NCBI RefSeq assembly: GCF_016862075.1
Contig: NZ_BOMG01000044.1
Coordinates: 62,001-126,000 of the forward strand
Direction: 5' to 3'
Source: Actinoplanes couchii
GTDB taxonomy: Bacteria > Actinomycetota > Actinomycetes > Mycobacteriales > Micromonosporaceae
DNA length: 64,000 nucleotides
The notes beneath the pieces were generated by a model, which worked only from the letters and a program-made list of their open reading frames with translations, searched no databases and was not told the DNA's origin. Each line of letters begins with the position of its first letter. The first letter of the stretch is position 1. Positions 30,890-37,969 of the stretch are shown here, in pieces. Both the position numbers and the translations under genes were made by a program.

Positions 30890-31840
30890 TCAGGGTTTGG
30901 CTTTGAAGGTGCTCCGGTAGTTCTGGGGTGTCGTCGACAGGCGCTGGGTGAAGTGGTGCCGCAACGTCTGGGCGCTGCCGAAACCCGCGCGGGTGGCGAT
31001 CGCGTCGATGCCCAGGTCGGTGTCCTCGAGCAGGCGGCGGGCCAGCAGGACCCGCTGGTTGGTGAGCCAGTCGTGCGGGGTGGCGCCGGTCTCCGAGCGG
31101 AAGCGGCGGGCGAACGTGCGCGGGGCCATGTGCACCAGATCGGCCATCGTGTCGACGGTGTGCGTCTCGTCCAGGGTCTCCAGCATGTGAGTGAGCAGCG
31201 GCTGGATCGTCTCGCAGTCGACCGACGAATGGATCGGCACCTCGATGAACTGGGCCTGGCCGCCGTCGCGGTGCGGTGGCATGACCATCCGGCGGGCGAG
31301 CTGGGCGGCGACCGCGGACCCCTGCTCCTCGCGGACCAGGTGCAGGCCGGCGTCGATGGCCGCGGCCGTCCCGGCACTGGTCAGGACGTTGCCGTCGACG
31401 ACGTAGAGGACGCCGGGGTCGACCTTGGCGCGCGGGAACTCGGCGGCCAGCCGGTCGGTGTGCCGCCAGTGGGTGGTGCAGCGGCGGTCGTCGAGCAGCC
31501 CGGCCCGGCCGAGGGTGAACGCGCCGGTGCAGACGCTCATCACCCAGGCGCCGCGGTCGTGCGCCCGGCGCAGCATGTCGAGCACCTCGGGCGGGGCCTC
31601 GCGGGTGTCGTTGGGGGCGATCGCGACCAGGTCGGCGGTCTCCGCGAACGACAGGTCGAACGACGGGGTGACGGTGAAACCGGCGTGGGTGGTGACCGGG
31701 GCGCCACCGACACTGCACACCGCGAACTCGTAGGCGGGCAGGCCCTCGGCGGTGCGGTCGTAGCCGAACAGCTCGCAGAGCACGCCCATCTCGAAGACGG
31801 CGACCTCGTCCATGGCGATCACGGCGACGCTTCTCAACAT
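30890..31840 (-). CDS. GlxA-type AraC regulator with DJ-1/PfpI domain
   Basis: 316 residues. Residues 1-175 form a DJ-1/PfpI-like sensor domain with the nucleophile-elbow-like VMSVCTGAFTLG near 105. Residues 215-316 form an AraC DNA-binding domain with two helix-turn-helix units (TMADLVHMAPRTFARRF and IDAIATRAGFGSAQTLRHHF). The family controls amino-acid, carnitine or aldehyde metabolism. The 93-bp region to the divergent 40-residue gene contains TGGCAG and CTGCCA arms, a possible operator, so that small gene may be a target. Confidence 0.9.
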   Translation of the reverse strand: MLRSVAVIAMDEVAVFEMGVLCELFGYDRTAEGLPAYEFAVCSVGGAPVTTHAGFTVTPSFDLSFAETADLVAIAPNDTREAPPEVLDMLRRAHDRGAWVMSVCTGAFTLGRAGLLDDRRCTTHWRHTDRLAAEFPRAKVDPGVLYVVDGNVLTSAGTAAAIDAGLHLVREEQGSAVAAQLARRMVMPPHRDGGQAQFIEVPIHSSVDCETIQPLLTHMLETLDETHTVDTMADLVHMAPRTFARRFRSETGATPHDWLTNQRVLLARRLLEDTDLGIDAIATRAGFGSAQTLRHHFTQRLSTTPQNYRSTFKAKP

Positions 31841-31933
31841 GCGGTCACCCTACCCGCAGGTTGGCAGCTTCTTGAAGATGTATGGCATTCCTGCCACTGT
31901 TCCGGGGCGCAGAACAGGACCACGCTGGTACGC

Positions 31934-32056
31934 ATGGGAATCACACTTGTTGTCTTCTTCGCCCTGGTATTGATCGCTTCGTTCGCCGGACTGACCAAGG
32001 ACAGTCACGACAGCGCCGACTGGAAGCCCAGCCGGGAAGGACGCCGCGCCGCGTGA
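31934..32056 (+). CDS. Small membrane protein (40 residues)
   Basis: ATG 31934 opens a 40-codon frame. Residues 2-19 (GITLVVFFALVLIASFAGL) are one membrane helix and the remaining 20 are polar and charged (KDSHDSADWKPSREGRRAA). The frame is closed just before the peptidase gene. Divergent from the GlxA-type regulator. The composition and position support a real gene, although there is no strong RBS. Confidence 0.55.
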   Translation: MGITLVVFFALVLIASFAGLTKDSHDSADWKPSREGRRAA

Positions 32057-32079
32057 CGGCCCGGCGTCCCCCCTGACGA

Positions 32080-33018
32080 TCAGCGAGTGCCGGTGAGGAC
32101 CGACACGGGCTGCGGCGCCACGACGGGCGGCAGCTTCTTACCGGGCGTGGCCGCCGACATCGTCGACAGGTCGGCGCCCGGGTCCGGCTCCTCACCGGCC
32201 GACAGCGGCTCGGTGAACGGCTGGTGGTCGGCCTTGCACTTGGTGCCGGCCGCCGGAACCTTGCCGGTCAGCAGGTAACGGTCGATGGCGCCGGTCGCGC
32301 AGGCACCCGTGCCGTACGCGGTGTGCCCCCAGTTGTCGCTGGTCAGCAGACGCGAGTTCGGCGTCAGCTTGCTCGCCGACACGGACGCGGCGTAGTTGGT
32401 CGCCGGATCCCAGTAGTTGCCGACGATCAGCACCGGGGCCTTGGTCCGCTTGTTGAACGGGCCACGGTAGGCGTCCTCGTCCCGCACCGTCCACGTCTTG
32501 CTCGCGCACTGGACGCTCAGCCAGCCCCAGACCCGGCCGAAGTACGGCGCCTGCAGGTCACGCGCCGCGGTGTAGGCCGGCCAGCCACTGGCGTTCTTCG
32601 GGTGCTTGCCGTCGGTGCAGATGACCGCGCTCTGCGCCTCGAAGCTGTTGTCGTACGGGAAGTCGTAACCGGCCTTGCGCCCGGCGTCGTACCGCTTGCG
32701 CAGCGCCACCTTCGCCGACGCCGCCGCGGCGCCACCGGCCTGCATCGCGGCCACCTCGGAGATCAGCGAGGTGACGACCTCACCGGCGTACGGCGAGTAC
32801 ATGTAGCTCAGCAGCCCGCCGACGAAGTCCGCGTAGGTGAGGGTGAACGTGCCGGTCTCGTCCTCGATGACGAGCGGCTTGGCCCGCAGCTTCGCCGCCA
32901 CCGACTTGAAGTTGGTGATCGGGTTGCCGGCGGCGAACGAGCAGTACTCCTCGCCCGCGACGTCACAGCGCTTGAGGATCTCCCACAGCGCCTTGGTGGC
33001 GCCGTCAGCCGACTTCAT
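32080..33018 (-). CDS. S33 tripeptidyl aminopeptidase-like protein, C-terminal half
   Basis: 312 residues from ATG 33018, which overlaps the TGA of the N-terminal half (ATGA). It contains the lid region and the two remaining catalytic residues: Asp in VLIVGNYWDPATNYA near 210 and His in LLTSDNWGHTAYGTG near 240. The C-terminal tail resembles the SlpD/SlpE type of secreted mycelium peptidases. In homologues both halves are one polypeptide, so this half alone would lack the signal peptide and the nucleophile Ser. Either the gene is broken by a one-base change or a split enzyme is made by reinitiation. Confidence 0.8.
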   Translation of the reverse strand: MKSADGATKALWEILKRCDVAGEEYCSFAAGNPITNFKSVAAKLRAKPLVIEDETGTFTLTYADFVGGLLSYMYSPYAGEVVTSLISEVAAMQAGGAAAASAKVALRKRYDAGRKAGYDFPYDNSFEAQSAVICTDGKHPKNASGWPAYTAARDLQAPYFGRVWGWLSVQCASKTWTVRDEDAYRGPFNKRTKAPVLIVGNYWDPATNYAASVSASKLTPNSRLLTSDNWGHTAYGTGACATGAIDRYLLTGKVPAAGTKCKADHQPFTEPLSAGEEPDPGADLSTMSAATPGKKLPPVVAPQPVSVLTGTR

Positions 33019-33833
33019 CCGGCGTCCAGGATCTGGTTGCCGCTGGAGCCGGTGCCGGCCCACTGCCGCGGGTCGATGTTGCCGTCGATCGCGATCGCGC
33101 GGAACCGGTCCGGGAACAGGTTCGCGTAGTACTGGCCGAGCGCGGTGCCGTAGCTGAAGCCCAGGTAGGTCAGCTTCTTGTCACCGACGGCGCGGCGCAT
33201 CAGTTCCATGTCGCGGGCCACCTCGGAGGTGGACATCGCGCCGGCCAGGGTCTTGCCGGTGGTGGAGCACGCCTTGCCGAACGACTGGGCGCCGCTGATG
33301 TACCGCTGCTCCTGCGTCTTGCCGAGCGGGAACGCCACGTTCATTCTGTTGAAGACGGCGGTCTGGTCCTTGACCGACTTGAAGCACTTGATGTTGGCGC
33401 TGGCGCCGATGCCGCGCGGGTCGACCCCGACGACGTCGAACTTCTCCAGCACCGCGTCGCTCAGGAACAGCGGGGCGTCGGCCGCCATCGCGGTGGCCGA
33501 GCCACCCGGGCCGCCCGGGTTGACGAACAGGCTGCCGATCTTGGCCTTCTGGTTCTTCGCCTTCACCCGCAGGACCGCGATCTCGGTCTTCGCGCCCTTG
33601 GGCTTGTCGTAGTCGAGCGGCACCTTGACGGTGGCGCACTCGGCGGTGCCGTAACACTTGTACCAGCCGAGCTTCGGGGTCGGCAGTTTGTCCAGTCTGC
33701 GGCGTTCGGCCGCGCTGGTGGTCGCGGTCTTACCAGCCGCCTGGGCGGTTGCGGGCACCGCGACAGCGCCCGCTACGGCAACCGCGGCGCTGAGCACCCC
33801 GGCAGCCAGGAGACGTGATCGTGTAATCGGCAT
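33015..33833 (-). CDS. S33 tripeptidyl aminopeptidase-like protein, N-terminal half
   Basis: 272 residues from ATG 33833 with AAGGGGGA upstream. A signal peptide spans about residues 1-32. An alpha/beta-hydrolase core follows: VNPGGPGGSATAM near 112 (oxyanion hole), VGVDPRGIGAS near 137 and the nucleophile elbow LGFSYGTALGQYY with Ser about 227. The frame ends at a TGA right after SSGNQILDAG, where homologues continue. Translation resumes in another frame at the overlapping ATG. It would be secreted without the Asp and His of the triad. Confidence 0.8.
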   Translation of the reverse strand: MPITRSRLLAAGVLSAAVAVAGAVAVPATAQAAGKTATTSAAERRRLDKLPTPKLGWYKCYGTAECATVKVPLDYDKPKGAKTEIAVLRVKAKNQKAKIGSLFVNPGGPGGSATAMAADAPLFLSDAVLEKFDVVGVDPRGIGASANIKCFKSVKDQTAVFNRMNVAFPLGKTQEQRYISGAQSFGKACSTTGKTLAGAMSTSEVARDMELMRRAVGDKKLTYLGFSYGTALGQYYANLFPDRFRAIAIDGNIDPRQWAGTGSSGNQILDAG

Positions 33834-33839
33834 ACAGAT

Positions 33840-33874
33840 CCCCCTTGATCGATGACGCTCGCATCGTAGGGGGG
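33840..33874 (-). promoter_or_regulatory. Hairpin overlapping the peptidase ribosome-binding site
   Basis: In the minus-strand leader, CGATG/CATCG form an inner stem and CCCCC/GGGGG an outer one; the GGGGG belongs to the Shine-Dalgarno sequence AAGGGGGA. The structure would partly hide the site. Confidence 0.35.
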
Positions 33875-33911
33875 CGATGCCAGTGCGCCGACAATTTGGC
33901 ACAGTGGACGA

Positions 33912-35060
33912 ATGCTGAGCAACGTCGACCTGCCCGCCCCCGGACTCCTCTGGACCCGCTGGGCGACGCTGAGCGCCACCTACGCGGCGCTCGGCCGGCC
34001 CGGCATCTGGGCGGTCGACGACCTCGGCGCCGGCCGACAGGACGAGGACGGCAGCTGGGCCCGGTTCGCGCTGCTCGACGGGCGGCGGGCGGTGCTCTGG
34101 GGGCACCGCCGCGACCTCGACCCGTCCCTCGATCTGCTGACCGGCGCCCCCGACTGGCTGCCCTGGGACACCCTGTCCCCGCTCGCCGAACGCGACCGGC
34201 TCGGCTTCGTGATCTGGCGCGAGAGCGGCCGCTGGAGCCGGGTCCGCTACCCGGACGGGTTCACCGACGGGATGACCGACATGACCGGGCCGCTGCTCAC
34301 CGCGGAGAGCACCGTCGTCGCGCTCAGCCGGTTCGGCCCCCGGCAGGCCGCCGAGAAACTGCTCGCCGCCGCGGTCCGGGCCGAGATCACCGCCGGCCAC
34401 TTCACCGACCTGCTCACCGAGATCCTCACCGACACCCCGCCGGACGTCGACGCCGCCCTCGACGGCGCCCGCCGCGGTGGCCTGCTGCCCGGCAGTGCCG
34501 CGCCCCGGATCCGGCCCGGCCGGCGCCCGCCGATGCGCCGGATCCGGCAGCTCAGCCAGGGCGAACACGACCGGCTCGTCTGGTCGGCGATGCAGGACGC
34601 GCCCGAACTGTCCCGGCCCGCGCCGCCCACCACCGGCGAACTCGACACCCTGGTCGGCTGGCTGCAGGACCGCGCGCCACACGGGGACGGCAGGTGTTCG
34701 CTGCTGGCCTACGCCGACGCCACCAGCTTCAGCGCGCAGCCCGGCGAGAACCCACCCGCCGACCGGCCCGACGAGGAACGCTACGCGGCGTTCCGCCGGC
34801 TGACCGAGCTGGTCCGGGCGTTACGGCGGGCCGAATCCGATCCGCGGTACGGCAGGTGGCTCTTCCTCCGCGTCGAGACCAGCGCCACCGGCGTCAACGT
34901 GGAACGCCGCTACGACTCCTGGCCGACCTGGTGGCACGACGACGGCGTGTCCGGCCCGTGGCGCACCAACCTGCAGGAGGAGATGGACGGCCGGCTGCCC
35001 GCGTACCGCCCGTCCTGGGTGACCCTGCTCGACCCGTCGATCGCGTACCGCCCGCTGTGA
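33912..35060 (+). CDS. Uncharacterised cytosolic protein
   Basis: 382 residues; no signal peptide, membrane segment or family I recognise. The N-terminal 100 residues are Trp and Asp rich (WARFALLDGRRAVLWGHRRDLDP). The middle is helical with an Arg/Pro-rich loop. The last 80 residues (VNVERRYDSWPTWWHDDG, SWVTLLDPSIAYRP) resemble the ending of small stress or immunity-type proteins with a YDxWPxWW motif, but this is a weak resemblance. Divergent from the peptidase gene, and ends 3 bp from the convergent YdeI-type gene. Confidence 0.65.
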   Translation: MLSNVDLPAPGLLWTRWATLSATYAALGRPGIWAVDDLGAGRQDEDGSWARFALLDGRRAVLWGHRRDLDPSLDLLTGAPDWLPWDTLSPLAERDRLGFVIWRESGRWSRVRYPDGFTDGMTDMTGPLLTAESTVVALSRFGPRQAAEKLLAAAVRAEITAGHFTDLLTEILTDTPPDVDAALDGARRGGLLPGSAAPRIRPGRRPPMRRIRQLSQGEHDRLVWSAMQDAPELSRPAPPTTGELDTLVGWLQDRAPHGDGRCSLLAYADATSFSAQPGENPPADRPDEERYAAFRRLTELVRALRRAESDPRYGRWLFLRVETSATGVNVERRYDSWPTWWHDDGVSGPWRTNLQEEMDGRLPAYRPSWVTLLDPSIAYRPL

Positions 35061-35063
35061 CCG

Positions 35064-35513
35064 TCAGCGGGCCTTGCCCGCACGCAGCAGGTCGAGCGAT
35101 TTCGCCAGGCGGCGGGCGCGGGTCTCGGCGGTCTTCGCCGCGGTCAGCTGCTCGGCGTGCCACCGCTGATTGCTGAAGGAGACGGTGTCCCAGAACGCTT
35201 TGGTGTCCGGTTCCGAGGCCAGGGCGGCAGCAAGATCCTCAGGCACTTCGACGGTACGGGGAGCCTCGTCCAGCACGATCGTGAGGTCGTAGACCTGCCC
35301 ACCTTCGAGCCCACCGGCAGCCCGGCGCTCAGCACTGACCCCGAGCCAGTAGACCCCACCCATCTTGGCAATCGACGACCGGAACTCGAAGTCCCCGACG
35401 GCGACGACAACTTTGGGCCGCCCACCCCCACCGAGCCCACTCACCAGTTCGTCAGAAATCTGAAAGCCGGTGGTGTTCCCCCCGGTCTTCCGCAACTCAC
35501 CCCGGTACTCCAT
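35064..35513 (-). CDS. DUF1905/YdeI-type small protein
   Basis: 149 residues in two parts. Residues 1-95 are a DUF1905 beta-barrel (GGNTTGFQISDELVSGLG, SIAKMGGVYWLGVSAERR, YDLTIVLDEAPRTVEVPEDL). Residues 95-149 are a YdeI/OmpD-associated helical tail with FWDTVSFSNQRWHAEQLTAAK followed by RARRLAKSL. Such proteins are widespread and of unknown function, with some linked to stress resistance. Single gene. Confidence 0.85.
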   Translation of the reverse strand: MEYRGELRKTGGNTTGFQISDELVSGLGGGGRPKVVVAVGDFEFRSSIAKMGGVYWLGVSAERRAAGGLEGGQVYDLTIVLDEAPRTVEVPEDLAAALASEPDTKAFWDTVSFSNQRWHAEQLTAAKTAETRARRLAKSLDLLRAGKAR

Positions 35514-35538
35514 GCCGGAACGATAACCACCCTTGATG

Positions 35539-36816
35539 TCAGGTAAAGGTCGTTCCGAGGAAGACTGCCTGATGCACGGGCTGCTCGGCGACAGCCTGCT
35601 CGATCCCGTGACGCGTGTCGACCGGAAGCCGGGTCAGGATGGCCGCCCGGCGGTCGGGACCGATCTGGTTCAGCGCCTCGGCTGCGCGCCCGACGGACAG
35701 ATAGGTCAGAAGCGTCGCGGCTCTCTCGATGGTTCCGGTCGTCAGCAGATCCGGCACACCCGCGACGGGAAGCTCACCCAGAATCCGGGCGACCTTGATG
35801 TCCGGCATTTCCATCAGGATGCACTTCACCTGTGCTGCGGACAAACCCCGGAGGACTTTGCCGGCCTCGTGGGACGCCAGGGCCGACAACAGCCCCACGA
35901 TTCGCGAGGTCTCGGCACTTTCGAGCACCCGGCTCCGCTGTCCGCGTTGCATGGTCAGGAGCAAGTCCGCCGCCATCGCTACCGGTACCACCTCGTTCAG
36001 CACCACTGCGCTGGTCCAGGCCATCGGCATTCGCGACACCAGAACCTTGGCATCGTGCCGGGGCATGTTCCCCAGGATGGACGATGTCGTCGCAGTAGGG
36101 ATCAACGGCAGAACCTGCCGGGCTATGTGGAAGTCCAGGAGTTGAAGATGCTCCGCGGCCATCGCCGGGTCCTCGGCCTCCAACAGGATGGCCGCCAATC
36201 CCCGGTCCAGGAACTCCAGTGCCCATGCGCCACGCTGTGGGGCCAGAAGATGCAGGCAGGCGGCAGCGGCAGCCGGCGGCATCAGCTCGAGATGTTCAGC
36301 GCATTCCTCTGGTGACATAGCCTCGAGAACCTTGTCGAGATCAGCGGTGACACCGTTGGGCGATCGGGACTCCACCGCCCTCCGAGCCAACTGAAGAGGA
36401 GCATCACCGGAGGATTCGGCCAGGCGTCGGGCCACCTCTCCGACCAAGGCGTAATCGGGGTCGCGACGACGATTACGCACGGCATGAGCCAGCCGGTTGC
36501 GGGCCTCTGTCCAGACGGCAAGCTGCTCCTCGGCGACTCCGCACCCCTTGGCGAAGGCGTAGACGACTCGCGCACGAGGCAGAATGCGACCGGACTCGGC
36601 GTTACCCAGCGTGCTGCGTGGAATCCCGGTGCTCCGGGACAACTCGCGAAGCGTGAGCGGCTCATGAGCGGGCGTGGGGCGGGGCGCATTCAGCCGCATC
36701 AGCGTCAACTGCCGGCCCAGTTCCGCCACCGTTGTCACCATGTCTGGATCAAGCGGGCCGACAAAATTCGTATCTGTAGCGTTCTCTGCGGTCAACACCG
36801 TCCCATCGTGGCCCAT
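35539..36816 (-). CDS. HTH protein with MgtE_N/FliG-like helical repeats
   Basis: 425 residues from ATG 36816; start uncertain because no RBS is obvious and further ATGs lie downstream. Residues 25-115 are an XRE-like DNA-binding domain (LTLRELSRSTGIPRSTLGNAESGR). Residues 165-425 consist of repeated about 30-residue units of the MgtE N-domain/FliG type: LEAMSPEECAEHLELMPPAAAA, ILGNMPRHDAKVLVSRMP, ILMEMPDIKVARILGELP, LNQIGPDRRAAILTRLP. In MgtE these helices sense cytosolic Mg ions; here they are joined to a DNA-binding head and no channel. A ligand- or protein-sensing regulator is inferred. Confidence 0.75.
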   Translation of the reverse strand: MGHDGTVLTAENATDTNFVGPLDPDMVTTVAELGRQLTLMRLNAPRPTPAHEPLTLRELSRSTGIPRSTLGNAESGRILPRARVVYAFAKGCGVAEEQLAVWTEARNRLAHAVRNRRRDPDYALVGEVARRLAESSGDAPLQLARRAVESRSPNGVTADLDKVLEAMSPEECAEHLELMPPAAAAACLHLLAPQRGAWALEFLDRGLAAILLEAEDPAMAAEHLQLLDFHIARQVLPLIPTATTSSILGNMPRHDAKVLVSRMPMAWTSAVVLNEVVPVAMAADLLLTMQRGQRSRVLESAETSRIVGLLSALASHEAGKVLRGLSAAQVKCILMEMPDIKVARILGELPVAGVPDLLTTGTIERAATLLTYLSVGRAAEALNQIGPDRRAAILTRLPVDTRHGIEQAVAEQPVHQAVFLGTTFT

Positions 36817-37144
36817 TGAAGGACAATGTTGTCCGACTTTCCCTCTAGCGGGTATGCACCCATTAGAACGAAACTTCAGCGGATAGCAAACCTTGAATCT
36901 TGCCCGCCCTGACCGGCCCCTACCTGGGACCTCATGTGAAATCACGATCACTGAAGGCGCTCAAGGCCATGCCGGACAACAAGTCCGCCATTCTTATCGC
37001 GCCTACATCAAGGTGGGCGCTGGGTCTAAATTGGCAGGGGTCATCACTACCAATGTGGACCGAACAAGAAGGGGCGACGGCCGGTGCAACGGCCATCGCC
37101 CCCAAAACCCTCCCACATCGCTTGGGCACGAGTAAGGAGTTCTT
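36817..37144. other. Intergenic region with a strong hairpin at 37071-37102
   Basis: 328 bp between divergent genes, less GC-rich than the surroundings. No credible gene. GGGGCGACGGCC and GGCCATCGCCCC pair at 11 of 12 positions around an 8-nt loop. On the minus strand the stem is followed by TTCTTGTT, so it can terminate leftward transcription. On the plus strand it lies in the leader of the 59-residue gene. Confidence 0.5.
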
Positions 37145-37324
37145 ATGGACAATAGCCGCTACCACGAGTCGACGACACCCAAGTCGCCCCCTCAGGGTGA
37201 GAAGAACACAGCCGATCCCCGCCACAGGCCATGGCGTAAGCCGAGCCGACGAACGGTTCTGGTGGTGATCGAAATCCTTGGTCTGGCGGTCGCGGTAATC
37301 GCGCTGGTGAGGGGCTGGAACTAA
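37145..37324 (+). CDS. Small membrane protein (59 residues)
   Basis: ATG 37145 is preceded by AAGGAG at good spacing. The first 36 residues are polar and basic (SPPQGEKNTADPRHRPWRKP), and residues 38-55 form one membrane helix (VLVVIEILGLAVAVIALV). No family recognised. Divergent from the HTH/MgtE_N-repeat gene, which may regulate it. A perfect 13-bp terminator hairpin follows 25 bp after the stop. Confidence 0.75.
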   Translation: MDNSRYHESTTPKSPPQGEKNTADPRHRPWRKPSRRTVLVVIEILGLAVAVIALVRGWN

Positions 37325-37348
37325 CGGGACGGATCCGGCTCACGGCTC

Positions 37349-37387
37349 GATACGAGACCAGTTTGCCCACGCATCTGGTCTCGTATC
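37349..37387. terminator. Bidirectional terminator hairpin
   Basis: GATACGAGACCAG and CTGGTCTCGTATC pair perfectly (13 bp) around a 13-nt loop, between the convergent 59-residue gene and the last siderophore gene. Confidence 0.85.
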
Positions 37388-37414
37388 AAGGCCCATCCCC
37401 CGATCGAGGATCGC

Positions 37415-37969
37415 CTACTTGCCCGATCCTTCGAAACGGTGGCGATCGAGGAATGTCAGTTGGGCCCGTTTGTGGCCCAGGTCGATGATCGGGCCCAGGG
37501 TGAAGCCCTCTCGCTGTAAGCGGGTGATCATTCGGGTGTTGTGGATATCTGGTTCGGCGATTATTCGGGAGTGGGACCTGTCCGTGAACAGGTGGCGTAG
37601 CAGGGCCGGGAAGACCTTGCTCGTCATGTGGGGGAGGTTCTTGTCGCCGGCGTCCAGGAGCAGGTGCAGGCCGAAGTCGCCGGGCTGGACCTGGTAGCAC
37701 TCGGACACCGGGTCCTCGGCGGGCTCGTATGTCTGGAAGATGCCGATCGCGTGGTCGTCCAGCAGGAGCAGGTAGGCGTGGTGGCTGTCCAGGCCGTCGA
37801 CGAAGGTGTAGATCTCGGACACCTTCTCCACACTGTGGCCTGCCATGCCCCAGAAACGGTTGCGGTCCTTCGTCACCCAGGAGTGCACCAGGGGGGCGTG
37901 GGCCACCGGGTCCAACCGGATCATCACCAGCTCGCCCAGGCCGGGCAGCTTCTCCGTGAAGACGATCAT
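37415..37969 (-). CDS. GNAT acyltransferase of hydroxamate siderophore synthesis, stand-alone
   Basis: 184 residues from ATG 37969, overlapping the preceding stop (ATGA). The siderophore-type acetyltransferase pattern is clear: RLDPVAHAPLVHSWVTKDRNRFWGM at the N-terminus, VQPGDFGLHLLLDAG near 92 and RIIAEPDIHNTRMITRLQREGF near 138. Family members (IucB, RhbD, DesC) acylate an N-hydroxydiamine with acetyl- or succinyl-CoA to make a hydroxamate. It is homologous to the N-terminal domain of the fusion protein at 39756-41960, so the operon has two acyltransferases of possibly different acyl choice. Confidence 0.9.
   Translation of the reverse strand: MIVFTEKLPGLGELVMIRLDPVAHAPLVHSWVTKDRNRFWGMAGHSVEKVSEIYTFVDGLDSHHAYLLLLDDHAIGIFQTYEPAEDPVSECYQVQPGDFGLHLLLDAGDKNLPHMTSKVFPALLRHLFTDRSHSRIIAEPDIHNTRMITRLQREGFTLGPIIDLGHKRAQLTFLDRHRFEGSGK

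Noticed and set aside
36893-37268. Plus-strand frames of 80 and 122 codons before the 59-residue gene
   Set aside because: No RBS, no hydrophobic or domain pattern, and they span the hairpin at 37071-37102. The gene with AAGGAG at 37145 lies in a different frame.
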